This document shows positions 1-7,084 of a stretch of DNA of 34,891 nucleotides, piece by piece. The position numbers and the translations under genes are program-made. The DNA is taken from NCBI GenBank assembly GCA_001775395.1, contig MEWP01000054.1, positions 1-34,891 of the forward strand, in the 5' to 3' direction. The notes beneath the pieces are model-generated. The model was not told the DNA's origin and did no database searches. It saw nothing but the letters and a program-made list of their open reading frames with translations. The DNA is from a candidate division Zixibacteria bacterium RBG_16_53_22 (GTDB taxonomy: Bacteria; Zixibacteria; MSB-5A5; UBA10806). Each line of letters opens with the position of its first letter. Within the stretch, counting starts at the first letter, position 1.

Positions 1-606
1 GTATATTTCATGAATAAACTGTCGCTCGAAAGCCTCCATCGCCGCCACGCTCCGAGGGTCATCGAGGGCCACGAATCTCACGAAAGCTTTGTCGGTCGGG
101 CGCAAGATAAGCGAACTTACCATCGTATAGAATTTGAGCCTGTAGTCGCTGGCCGTCTCGCCCATCCGAGTGATATACCAAAAATCCATCACCTGGCGGG
201 CCTGGCCCAGGGCCAGATAGAATCGAGCGGCGCCAATCGAGCGCCCATTATACTCGATCGCCTTCGGCGCCGACCCCATGATGACCCAGCCGGATCCCGG
301 AAGGCAATTGCGCGGCGAATGGATTGACCCCACGGTGTTCTCGGGAGAATAATAATCGACGAATAATTGAACCCGGTCGCCGTTGCGGTTCATATATGAA
401 CCCGCAAAAATTTCGTCGGGGCTCAGAAGCTCGATTATCGGCTTGGGAACTTCCTCCAGCCGGCCGGCCCATTCTCCTTTGGCTAGCGGAATCTTCCGAA
501 AATCGGCCTGTAACCCGGCGGGAGCCCGATAGTGCAAGATAAGCTGGGTAACGGCAAAGGTGGCCGCTATCAAGCCAAGAAGAATTACGAAGGTTTTCTT
601 TTCCAT
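1..606 (-). CDS. epsI: EpsI-family exosortase-associated protein (DUF3485), 3' end cut by window edge
   Basis: The minus-strand frame stays open for 202 codons from an ATG at 606 to the window edge. It starts with a short basic N-terminus and one hydrophobic segment (about residues 5-22), followed by an extracytoplasmic domain. That domain carries the EpsI hallmark VGSIHSPRNCLPGSGW at about residues 94-109, preceded by a VDYYSPEN stretch. EpsI proteins accompany exosortases, either fused to their C-terminus or encoded next to them, and are thought to assist exosortase-dependent exopolysaccharide or surface-protein systems. The start lies inside the last 22 bases of the exosortase gene, so translation is probably coupled. 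At 202 residues it is near full family length, so only a short tail should be missing. No strong Shine-Dalgarno site precedes the ATG. Confidence 0.85.
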   Translation of the reverse strand, partial: MEKKTFVILLGLIAATFAVTQLILHYRAPAGLQADFRKIPLAKGEWAGRLEEVPKPIIELLSPDEIFAGSYMNRNGDRVQLFVDYYSPENTVGSIHSPRNCLPGSGWVIMGSAPKAIEYNGRSIGAARFYLALGQARQVMDFWYITRMGETASDYRLKFYTMVSSLILRPTDKAFVRFVALDDPRSVAAMEAFERQFIHEIY

Positions 607-1436
607 TTCAGAAGCCCGGTTATTGCAATAATTATCAAGAACGCTACCGCGAATACGAGAATGCCGGAAACCTCATGCAGAAAATCCTCCGCCAGTTTGG
701 GGCTGATAGTGTAGGCTCCGATGGCCGTGATGACCAACCTGAAAATATTGACCACAATGGCCACCGGTATCGCCAGGACAAATAGGAGCAGCGGACGGAT
801 TCGTCCGGGCAGGATCAGATTGCCGATCAGCGCGGCCAGCGCCATCAGCGCGACAAGGCTCCTCAAGCCGCTACAGGCCTCGACAACCTCCAGGGTATAC
901 GTCGGCAGATAGATGATATTCCCCTCTCTGGAGGACGGCACGCCGATGACGTGCAAAATGGCGGTGGTTGCTTTACTGGCGAATAGCTGCAGCGGCATGG
1001 TGGCCGAATAATATACTATCGCCGGTATCGGGATCATGAAAAGGAGGAAGAAAAACGCGAACCAGACTCGACGGAAATTTTCATTACCAAGATAGTATAG
1101 CGCCAGGCCGGTTATGGTCAGGACCAGTGAGAATCTGGTCGCGAAGAACTCCGAGGCCGCCGAGCCAAATAGAAGCCCGATGCATCCCAGCACGAAAAAT
1201 ATGAATCCAGTGCGGCTAACCGGAGCCGGGAATCTTATCCGGGCCCGTCCTCTCCAGATAAGAAATATCGAAACCGGAATGACCAGGAATCCATGAGAAT
1301 AATTGTCGTCCCTGAGCCAATCCTCGATTAAGCCCCAGAGCAAATGGAAATTCAGCAGGATCACCAGCCCGAATAAGATGTATGGAAAGCGATGTTTGTT
1401 TAAATGTACCTTAATGGCGGTTACGGACTCGGACAA
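585..1436 (-). CDS. Exosortase (PEP-CTERM transpeptidase, EpsH family)
   Basis: This is a polytopic membrane protein of about 283 residues with roughly eight hydrophobic segments. The exosortase catalytic triad is visible: Cys in VVEACSGLRSL (about residue 188), Arg in VNIFRLV (about 233) and His in EDFLHEVSG (about 254). Exosortases are predicted to cleave and transfer proteins carrying a C-terminal PEP-CTERM signal at the inner membrane. The frame is open up to 1568, but I chose the TTG at 1436. It has a perfect AGGAG (1444-1448) seven bases upstream, the residues before it look unlike protein, and a sigma-70-like promoter (1503-1531) lies between the two candidate starts. It is followed by the overlapping EpsI gene and is divergent from a PEP-CTERM substrate, which fits the assignment. 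Confidence 0.88.
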   Translation of the reverse strand: MSESVTAIKVHLNKHRFPYILFGLVILLNFHLLWGLIEDWLRDDNYSHGFLVIPVSIFLIWRGRARIRFPAPVSRTGFIFFVLGCIGLLFGSAASEFFATRFSLVLTITGLALYYLGNENFRRVWFAFFFLLFMIPIPAIVYYSATMPLQLFASKATTAILHVIGVPSSREGNIIYLPTYTLEVVEACSGLRSLVALMALAALIGNLILPGRIRPLLLFVLAIPVAIVVNIFRLVITAIGAYTISPKLAEDFLHEVSGILVFAVAFLIIIAITGLLKWKRKPS

Positions 1437-1502
1437 AAAGCTACTCCTGCACTGTCGTGTTTGAAAATCGGCCCCTCCGAAATCCCGGCTGCGAGCCAAG
1501 AC

Positions 1503-1531
1503 ATTATAATATCGGCAGATATGGAAAACAA
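1503..1531 (-). promoter_or_regulatory. Putative sigma-70-type promoter for exosortase/EpsI
   Basis: On the minus strand a perfect TATAAT (1503-1508) is preceded, with a 17-base spacer, by TTGTTT (1526-1531). Transcription would start near 1496, about 60 bases upstream of the TTG start at 1436. The -35 box is weak (three of six matches), so the call rests on the -10 box and its position. Confidence 0.4.
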
Positions 1532-1693
1532 CTATATGTTTCGGGGCCATTTCAATTCGACTCTGCAATTAATTTCACATATTGATTAATAATTGAGCAA
1601 TTAGGACATACAATTTCCTGACGAGCCTTTCATGAGTTACCCTAACTTCTTTTTTATCAATGAATTATAATATCCAACCAGGTTGTCGATTAG

Positions 1694-1709
1694 CGGCATT
1701 TCTTTTGCT
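1694..1709 (+). promoter_or_regulatory. Candidate sigma-54 (RpoN) promoter of the PEP-CTERM gene
   Basis: The sequence CGGCAT-TTCTT-TTGCT matches the -24/-12 consensus TGGCAC-N5-TTGCW. The invariant GG (1695-1696) and GC (1707-1708) are exactly 10 bases apart. Transcription would start near 1720, leaving about 58 bases to the ATG at 1778. A perfect 5-1-5 inverted repeat, CAACC-A-GGTTG (1675-1685), lies just upstream and could be an operator. PEP-CTERM genes in other bacteria are known to be controlled by sigma-54 with the PrsK/PrsR two-component system. No such regulator gene is in this window. Confidence 0.55.
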
Positions 1710-1777
1710 TTAATATCGGCATGAGGCGGTCTTTTGGTAATATTACGGGATATTTCCGGGGTTAAAGGAGCGATTTG

Positions 1778-2599
1778 ATGAAACGAATATTGATCTGGTT
1801 TTTGGCCCTCATATTGACCTCATCTTTTTATTCTGTTGCCATGGGCAGTATCTTAAATGATTATTTTGGTGTCCAGCTATCCGTCAACTCGAACGGCATA
1901 TTTAATATGCCCTGGGATCCGATTCGCGGACAATATATGCATGAAGACTGGGGTTTCGACGGCGGCCCTCAGGCGCCCGACCCCGGACCGCAGTATTATC
2001 TTTCGGAGGTATTCGATATCGAGGCCATGTATATGGATTTCGATACGGAGAGCGGCCAGCTCGTTTATTCGATAGTCACGTCGATGCCGAACACCGGATT
2101 TAGTCAAGTGCCCTGGTACCCGGGATATGTCTTCCGCGCCGGTGATGTACGATTTCAAGTCGGCTCGGAGCTGTATGTAGTCGGCACCCACGAGGGATTT
2201 ACCGGCAATCTGTATCATAATCCTGTGATGACTTACAGGGATGCGCATCGTGGATTTGCCGAGCGCGGCAACCCGACTCTTTCTTATATCAATTATGGCC
2301 AGGAGATGGCCACTACTAATATGCAATTTAGCTATACGCGGTATCTCGACCAGTACGGTAATGCCCTTATGGAAAGCGGATATGGCTCCCATCGATATGC
2401 CACGTACTTGATAGAAGGCACGATATCTTTCGCTGATCTGGGCGGCGCTCCGCAGGACGAAAATGTCACAATGACCCTGGGCATGAGCTGCAATAACGAT
2501 ATCGCGACTATGACTTCGGTCCCGGAACCGTCGACGATAGCCCTTCTGGGTATCGGACTGGTGGGTCTCTACGGCGGGCGGCGGCGTTTCCTTAAATAG
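1778..2599 (+). CDS. PEP-CTERM sorting-domain protein
   Basis: This is a secreted protein of 273 residues. It has an N-terminal signal peptide (about residues 1-22: Lys-Arg, then a hydrophobic core ending near SVAMG). The C-terminal sorting signal, about residues 248-273, consists of VPEPS, then a hydrophobic helix (about 15-18 residues), then a basic tail with RRR. The middle is rich in Tyr, Gly, Asp and aromatic residues and matches no family I recognise. The ATG at 1778 is preferred over the in-frame TTG three bases earlier, because AAAGGAG (1764-1770) sits seven bases from the ATG. It is the only PEP-CTERM protein in the window and lies divergent to the exosortase that should process it. 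A sigma-54-type promoter precedes it and an intrinsic terminator follows. Confidence 0.9.
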   Translation: MKRILIWFLALILTSSFYSVAMGSILNDYFGVQLSVNSNGIFNMPWDPIRGQYMHEDWGFDGGPQAPDPGPQYYLSEVFDIEAMYMDFDTESGQLVYSIVTSMPNTGFSQVPWYPGYVFRAGDVRFQVGSELYVVGTHEGFTGNLYHNPVMTYRDAHRGFAERGNPTLSYINYGQEMATTNMQFSYTRYLDQYGNALMESGYGSHRYATYLIEGTISFADLGGAPQDENVTMTLGMSCNNDIATMTSVPEPSTIALLGIGLVGLYGGRRRFLK

Positions 2600-2619
2600 C
2601 AGCGCAACAAACAGGTTTG

Positions 2620-2656
2620 ATAAGCCGGCCTATCGCTGGGCCGGCCTTATTATTTT
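2620..2656 (+). terminator. Intrinsic terminator after the PEP-CTERM gene
   Basis: Stem ATAA+GCCGGCC (2620-2630) pairs with GGCCGGC+TTAT (2639-2650), with one bulged C. The stem is followed by TTATTATTTT. It begins 20 bases after the PEP-CTERM stop codon. Confidence 0.75.
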
Positions 2657-2697
2657 CGGTCAATTGGCCCGGCCAAGCCGGGATGGAGATTAAATTC

Positions 2698-2726
2698 TGT
2701 CATTGAAGATGCAAATATATTATAAT
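2698..2726 (+). promoter_or_regulatory. Possible sigma-70 promoter of the TPR lipoprotein
   Basis: A perfect TATAAT (2721-2726) lies in an AT-rich stretch, about 62 bases upstream of the GTG start at 2789. The hexamer 17 bases upstream (TGTCAT) is a poor -35 box. The -10 box is the only real evidence. Confidence 0.35.
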
Positions 2727-2788
2727 AGGTCGTGTATGACCGCGTTGTGCCCGCTCATTTGCCAAGAAGCCAGGCCCGGGGAGGAGAT

Positions 2789-4339
2789 GTGAATAAAAAG
2801 CGTTTTGGTGAACTTACATTATTATTCTTGCTGTCCATTTTCATATCGGCTCTTACAGGTTGCGGCCGACAAACCGACACCTCGTTGAGATTCGAAATGG
2901 AGCGTCTCCTTGTCAAAGCCGATCGACTTCAAGACCGGTTGAAAATAAAAAGCGCGGTATTGCCGGCTAACGAATTAAATAACTTGATCGCGGCATATGA
3001 GGAAGTTGCCGGCAAAGCCCCGGCCATAGGCAGCCTTGCCGAAATCAAAAGGGCCTCGGAAGATAAGAAGCAAGCCTGGGCGATAGGCTCGCTGGCTGTT
3101 ACCAGGATAGGCACTCTTTACCTGAATCACAAGATCTACGATAAGGCATTCGAGCGTTTCAAGTCGGTCGCGGATAATCCCACCACCACGCCTCTCGAGA
3201 GAAACGCCGTCATCAGCTATATGGCGCTGGCTCTCGAAAGGCTTGGCCGCTACCAAGAGGCCGCGGCGCTTTACGATTCCCTTGCCGGCGGCTATTTGGC
3301 CGTTCTGGCGCCGCAGAATCCCAATCTCGACGCTCTCGACGGGCCTGTAAAATCCGCCGAAATGTGGATGAAGGCGGGATACAGGAATCGATATCTCGAG
3401 AAAATGAGCCAGGCGGAAAAATATTACAGGGGCATAATAGGTGCTCATAGGGGCACTTTGCTGGAGGCCGCCGCGATTGGCAAGCTTTCCGGCGCCTACC
3501 TGCAGCAGTCGAAATACCATGACGCCATCGAGATCCTGCAGACCGTGCGCGATGATATTTCGGGACATATCAGCTCGTCTATCCTGATGACGATAGCCGA
3601 TATTTATTTGAATCGTCTGCGCGATTTCCGGAGCGCCGAAAGGACATATCGCGATTTTCTCGAGTTTTATCCGAAACACGAGAGCGCGCCCCTCGCGCAA
3701 CTCGGGCTGGGTTTGAGCCTATTCGAACAAACCAAGTATGCCGAGGCCAGAAAAGCCGTACAGGGTATCGAAAAGATACCGAGGATAAGACAGAACACTG
3801 CTGCCCAGGCAGTTTTCCTGGTGGCGCTTTGCTATGAGAAGGAGGATAAGTGGGAGCTGGCCAAAGGGCAGTTCGACATAGTGAAATCGTCTTTCATTGG
3901 CACGAATCATGCATTCGAGGCGGCCCTGCATGTGCCCGGTTATTACCGCAGTCGCGGCATGACAGAGCTGGCTGAGAGGGCCTTCGAGAGCGCGGTGCGC
4001 TATATCGAGAAATACGCCGGGGAGAACACCGCCAATCCAGTATCGGTCTCCAAAGCCCTTGGATACCTGGTCAGAGCTTACACCGAAAATGGGAATTATG
4101 ACGAAGCCGTTGAGCAGTTGGCCGTCCTTCACGGCCGCTTTCCGCGATTGCCCGAGGGGAAGCTCGCCCCATTGCGTCTCGGCGAGATTTATGAGACTGT
4201 CATCAAGGACAACGCGAAGGCTGTCGAGTGGCTGCGGATTTTCGCGCAGGAGAATCCCGGCGCGGAAAATATTAGCGATATAGAGAATCACATCGTGGAA
4301 TTGGAATCACGAGCGGGGAAAACAATCGGCCGCCGCTGA
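2789..4339 (+). CDS. TPR-repeat lipoprotein
   Basis: The product is a 516-residue envelope protein. An N-terminal lipoprotein signal peptide (KKR, then a hydrophobic core) ends in the lipobox LTGC with the acceptor Cys at residue 25. The rest is almost entirely tandem helical TPR-like repeats, with recurring motifs such as YDKAFERF, YQEAAALY, YRDFLEFYP and YDEAVEQL. These resemble the repeats of outer-membrane assembly lipoproteins such as BamD and of CpoB/YbgF. The frame is open from 2732, but I chose the GTG at 2789: a GGGGAGG-rich site lies immediately before it, and this start makes the signal peptide begin at residue 1. The gene stands alone between terminators, so context gives no partner. 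A scaffold or adaptor role at the outer membrane is inference. Confidence 0.75.
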   Translation: MNKKRFGELTLLFLLSIFISALTGCGRQTDTSLRFEMERLLVKADRLQDRLKIKSAVLPANELNNLIAAYEEVAGKAPAIGSLAEIKRASEDKKQAWAIGSLAVTRIGTLYLNHKIYDKAFERFKSVADNPTTTPLERNAVISYMALALERLGRYQEAAALYDSLAGGYLAVLAPQNPNLDALDGPVKSAEMWMKAGYRNRYLEKMSQAEKYYRGIIGAHRGTLLEAAAIGKLSGAYLQQSKYHDAIEILQTVRDDISGHISSSILMTIADIYLNRLRDFRSAERTYRDFLEFYPKHESAPLAQLGLGLSLFEQTKYAEARKAVQGIEKIPRIRQNTAAQAVFLVALCYEKEDKWELAKGQFDIVKSSFIGTNHAFEAALHVPGYYRSRGMTELAERAFESAVRYIEKYAGENTANPVSVSKALGYLVRAYTENGNYDEAVEQLAVLHGRFPRLPEGKLAPLRLGEIYETVIKDNAKAVEWLRIFAQENPGAENISDIENHIVELESRAGKTIGRR

Positions 4340-4362
4340 TGTCGCTGAGGTGCAGAATTGCG

Positions 4363-4395
4363 GGGATGGATCGAGTGGTCCATCCCTATTTTTCT
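4363..4395 (+). terminator. Intrinsic terminator after the TPR lipoprotein gene
   Basis: An 8-bp perfect stem, GGGATGGA (4363-4370) with TCCATCCC (4379-4386), has an 8-base loop and is followed by TATTTTTCTT. It starts 24 bases after the stop codon. Confidence 0.8.
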
Positions 4396-4456
4396 TGCAG
4401 ATATAAGGCGTCAGAAATCGATCTGAGGCTCCGTATCACACTTGATGATACCCGCG

Positions 4457-4476
4457 ATTGGCGAGTCCTCGCCAAT
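4457..4476. other. Perfect hairpin at the 3' end of the gcv operon
   Basis: ATTGGCGA-GTCC-TCGCCAAT forms an 8-bp stem with a 4-base loop. It starts seven bases beyond the gcvPB stop codon. On the minus strand no T-run follows, so it looks more like a 3'-end stabiliser or factor-dependent termination site than a classic intrinsic terminator. Confidence 0.55.
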
Positions 4477-4482
4477 TTTAAG

Positions 4483-5952
4483 TCAACACGAGTAGCAGAC
4501 ATCGGGCTCTCGCGCAGCCGCGGCCTCATCGAGCCGCGAAACCGGCGTGTTATATGGCGCGCCCTTCACCAGGTCCGGATTCTTCTCGGCCTCATCGGCG
4601 ATTTGCAACATGACCTCGACAAAGTTATCGAGTGAGACTTTGCTTTCCGACTCGGTCGGCTCGATCATCAGGGCCTCGGGTACGATCAACGGGAAGTATA
4701 TGGTCGGTGCGTGGATGCCAAAATCGAGTATTCTCTTGGCGATATCGAGCGTCTTGACACCAAGGGCTTTCTGCCTGTTTCCGGACAATACGAATTCATG
4801 CAGAGATCGGCCGGCAAAGGGCAGGTCATACCGCCGGCTGAGTTTCGAGCGCAGATAGTTGGCATTGATGATGGCAGCCTCGGCGATCTCCCGCAAGCCG
4901 GGGCCGCCATGATGCCTGATATAGCAGTAGGCGCGAATCAGGTTGGCCGTGTTGCCATGGAAACCGTGCACCGGGCCGATCGAGAGCGGGCGGTTATAAT
5001 CGAGATTATAAACCATGTTGCCCTTTTTATCCGGCTTCTTGGCTACAATCGGAGCCGGCAGAAATGGCTCCAGAAAGGCCTTGACCCCGAGGGCGCCGGC
5101 GCCCGGCCCGCCACCGCCATGAGGCGTGGAAAAGGTCTTATGCGTATTGAAGTGGACAATGTCAAATCCCAGATCGCCGGGTCGTGCGATTCCGAGCAGC
5201 GCATTGAGATTGGCCCCGTCCATGTAGAGAACGCTTCCACAATTGTGCACCAATTTGGCTATGTCCTTAATTTCCATTTCATAAAGGCCAAGAGTATTGG
5301 GGTTGGTTAGCATGAACGCCGCCAGATCACCATTACAATGTTCGGCCAGCTTCGACAGGTCAACCCTTCCCTCCGAATTTGACGGTATTTGGATAACCTC
5401 AAAACCGGCCATGGCCACCGAGGCGGGATTGGTGCCATGCGCCGAATCGGGAAGCACGACCTTGGTGGGGGTATGCTTGTTGTGCTCGTGATAGGCTCGT
5501 ATCATCAAGAGCGCCGTGAATTCGCCGTGGGCTCCGGCCGCAGGTTGAAGCGTCACGGCATCCATGCCGGCAATTTCCTTGAGCATTTCGGAGAGCTCGT
5601 ATAGAATCTGCAACGTTCCCTGGACAAGAGTCTCGGGAAAATTGGGATGCGCTTCCGTGAAAGCCGGCAAGCGCGCCAGCTTTTCATTTATCTTGGGGTT
5701 ATATTTCATAGTGCAGGAACCGAGCGGATAGAATCCTTTGTCGATATGGTGATTCTTCAAAGACAGAGCCACGAAATGCCTCATAACCTCCGGTTCGGAT
5801 ACCATCGGGAAATCAGGCTCACGCTTCCGCAAAAGATCTCTCGGTATCAAATCGTCGGCCTTTACGTTGGGCACATCGAGGGGCGGCAGGGAAATCCCCT
5901 CGGTCCCCGGCGACGATAAATCGAAAATGAGCTTATCATATTCCAAACTCAT
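4483..5952 (-). CDS. gcvPB: Glycine dehydrogenase (decarboxylating) subunit 2, GcvPB
   Basis: This is the C-terminal half of split P-protein, which decarboxylates glycine with PLP and passes the aminomethyl group to lipoyl-GcvH in the cytoplasmic glycine cleavage system. The length (489 residues) is normal for the family. The PLP lysine is at about residue 272 in HFNTHKTFSTPHGGGGPG. Other family signatures are YPLGSCTMKYNP near residue 75, AGAHGEFTALLMIRAYH near 140, and DSAHGTNPAS near 170. The ATG overlaps the stop of the preceding thioredoxin-like gene by four bases (ATGA). It is the last gene of the accC-gcvH-gcvPA operon. gcvT and lpd, the T- and L-proteins, are not in the window. Confidence 0.97.
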   Translation of the reverse strand: MSLEYDKLIFDLSSPGTEGISLPPLDVPNVKADDLIPRDLLRKREPDFPMVSEPEVMRHFVALSLKNHHIDKGFYPLGSCTMKYNPKINEKLARLPAFTEAHPNFPETLVQGTLQILYELSEMLKEIAGMDAVTLQPAAGAHGEFTALLMIRAYHEHNKHTPTKVVLPDSAHGTNPASVAMAGFEVIQIPSNSEGRVDLSKLAEHCNGDLAAFMLTNPNTLGLYEMEIKDIAKLVHNCGSVLYMDGANLNALLGIARPGDLGFDIVHFNTHKTFSTPHGGGGPGAGALGVKAFLEPFLPAPIVAKKPDKKGNMVYNLDYNRPLSIGPVHGFHGNTANLIRAYCYIRHHGGPGLREIAEAAIINANYLRSKLSRRYDLPFAGRSLHEFVLSGNRQKALGVKTLDIAKRILDFGIHAPTIYFPLIVPEALMIEPTESESKVSLDNFVEVMLQIADEAEKNPDLVKGAPYNTPVSRLDEAAAAREPDVCYSC

Positions 5953-6794
5953 AACTTCTCCTCGATATCTGCAAGCCTTCTCAAGACCCAGTCGTTCTTG
6001 CCGTTGGGAAACTGCCGCAAGTACGTCCTGTATATGGCGGCGGCGCTTTTATTGTCGCCGCTCTGCGCCGCAAAAAATCCGGTCAGGGCCAGGGCATTTT
6101 CGGCTTCGGGCGAATTGGGATAGCGCCTGATCAACTCGTTGGCAGCCTCGAGAGCGGCCTGGTAATTTTGTGATCTGGCATGCACGTCGCAAATAGCCGC
6201 CAGCGCTCTGGCTCCCAGCCCGCGCCGATTATCCTGATCGAGTTGCAGCACGCGGCTGTAAAATTCGATGGCGTTTGTTCGGTCGGAGCGGCCGGCATAT
6301 TTCTCGCCGATCAACATGAGATATTCGGGATTGTCGGGCTCATCCTCGAGACGAGTCAAGTAATCCTCGAGGATCTCCTTCCCCTGAAGATAAAGTTGGA
6401 CCTGATTGTAGAATTCATTGGGAGGCATATATCCCAGGATCCGGTCGATCTCGGTACCATCGGGCTTAGCGACAACCACCGTGGGGTAACCGGCGATCGC
6501 AAACTGTCTGGCCAGCGTCGTATCCTGCTCGGAATCGACCCTGACAAAAAGTATATCTTTCGACAACGATATCACGATCGAATCGGCAAACGTGATGGTT
6601 TCAAGAGTGTCGGAGTAGGCAGACCAATCGGCATAGAATTCGATTATCATCGGCTTTCCGGCCCTGGCCGCGGCCGCCCGCGCCGAATCCAGGTTGTTAT
6701 AGAATGAAATTTGGGTCGGGATATTGCTTGAGCCGCCACCGCATCCCATAATACCAATGCCGAGAGCTAATATCGAGATGGTCAAGTACCTCAT
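5949..6794 (-). CDS. Thioredoxin-fold/TPR lipoprotein lacking both active-site cysteines
   Basis: The product has 281 residues. A lipoprotein signal peptide ends at IMGC with Cys 18. A thioredoxin-like domain follows (about residues 28-140), then TPR-like helices (about 150-281; repeats around NAIEFYSRVLQLD and AALEAANELIRRYP). The fold is recognisable from FYADWSAYS (residues 53-61) and the cis-proline in GYPTVVV (Pro 104). In redox-active relatives the first motif would read WCxxC. Here both cysteines are serine (Ser 58 and Ser 61), so thiol-disulfide exchange is not expected. The ORF overlaps its neighbours by four bases on each side, inside the glycine cleavage operon. A periplasmic lipoprotein there is unexpected. 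A binding or scaffold function is inference only. Confidence 0.8.
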   Translation of the reverse strand: MRYLTISILALGIGIMGCGGGSSNIPTQISFYNNLDSARAAAARAGKPMIIEFYADWSAYSDTLETITFADSIVISLSKDILFVRVDSEQDTTLARQFAIAGYPTVVVAKPDGTEIDRILGYMPPNEFYNQVQLYLQGKEILEDYLTRLEDEPDNPEYLMLIGEKYAGRSDRTNAIEFYSRVLQLDQDNRRGLGARALAAICDVHARSQNYQAALEAANELIRRYPNSPEAENALALTGFFAAQSGDNKSAAAIYRTYLRQFPNGKNDWVLRRLADIEEKL

Positions 6795-7084
6795 CTAATC
6801 TCCTCCCTCGGGACTATGATCTCGACAATCTGGCCGGCACGGTCGTCATCCTGAGATCTTACATAAAGGCGATAATCGAAAAAGCCCTGATCGAATGGCA
6901 GCATACCGCGCCAGTGATAACCTGTCACCGATTTGAGGAGCACAGGTATCCCCTCATTTTCTAAGGCGGCAATTACCATGTCGATATACAACTGGTTCCT
7001 GGTTTGAAGAATTAATATGATATCGTCGGGATCACTTCCTCCGGCCCTGCGCTCGACCATCTTTGTCACCTCGTTGTCTCTCAT
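6791..7084 (-). CDS. DUF2007-like small protein
   Basis: This is a 97-residue protein. The central pattern resembles the DUF2007 (putative signal-transducing) family: ILILQTRNQLYIDMVIAAL (about residues 21-39), then LENEGIPVLLK, and later DYRLYVRSQDDDRAGQIVEI. Members are small soluble domains found fused to or beside many proteins, and no biochemical role is established. The frame is open up to 7426 but overlaps gcvPA there. The ATG at 7084 overlaps the gcvPA stop by four bases, matching the coupling used throughout this operon, so I chose it. The stop overlaps the start of the thioredoxin-like gene in the same way. It lies between gcvPA and gcvPB, so it is co-expressed with them. Confidence 0.7.
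   Translation of the reverse strand: MRDNEVTKMVERRAGGSDPDDIILILQTRNQLYIDMVIAALENEGIPVLLKSVTGYHWRGMLPFDQGFFDYRLYVRSQDDDRAGQIVEIIVPREEIR

Noticed and set aside
1877-2392. 171-codon minus-strand frame opposite the PEP-CTERM gene
   Set aside because: The plus-strand gene has a signal peptide, sorting signal, ribosome site and terminator; the opposite frame has none of these.
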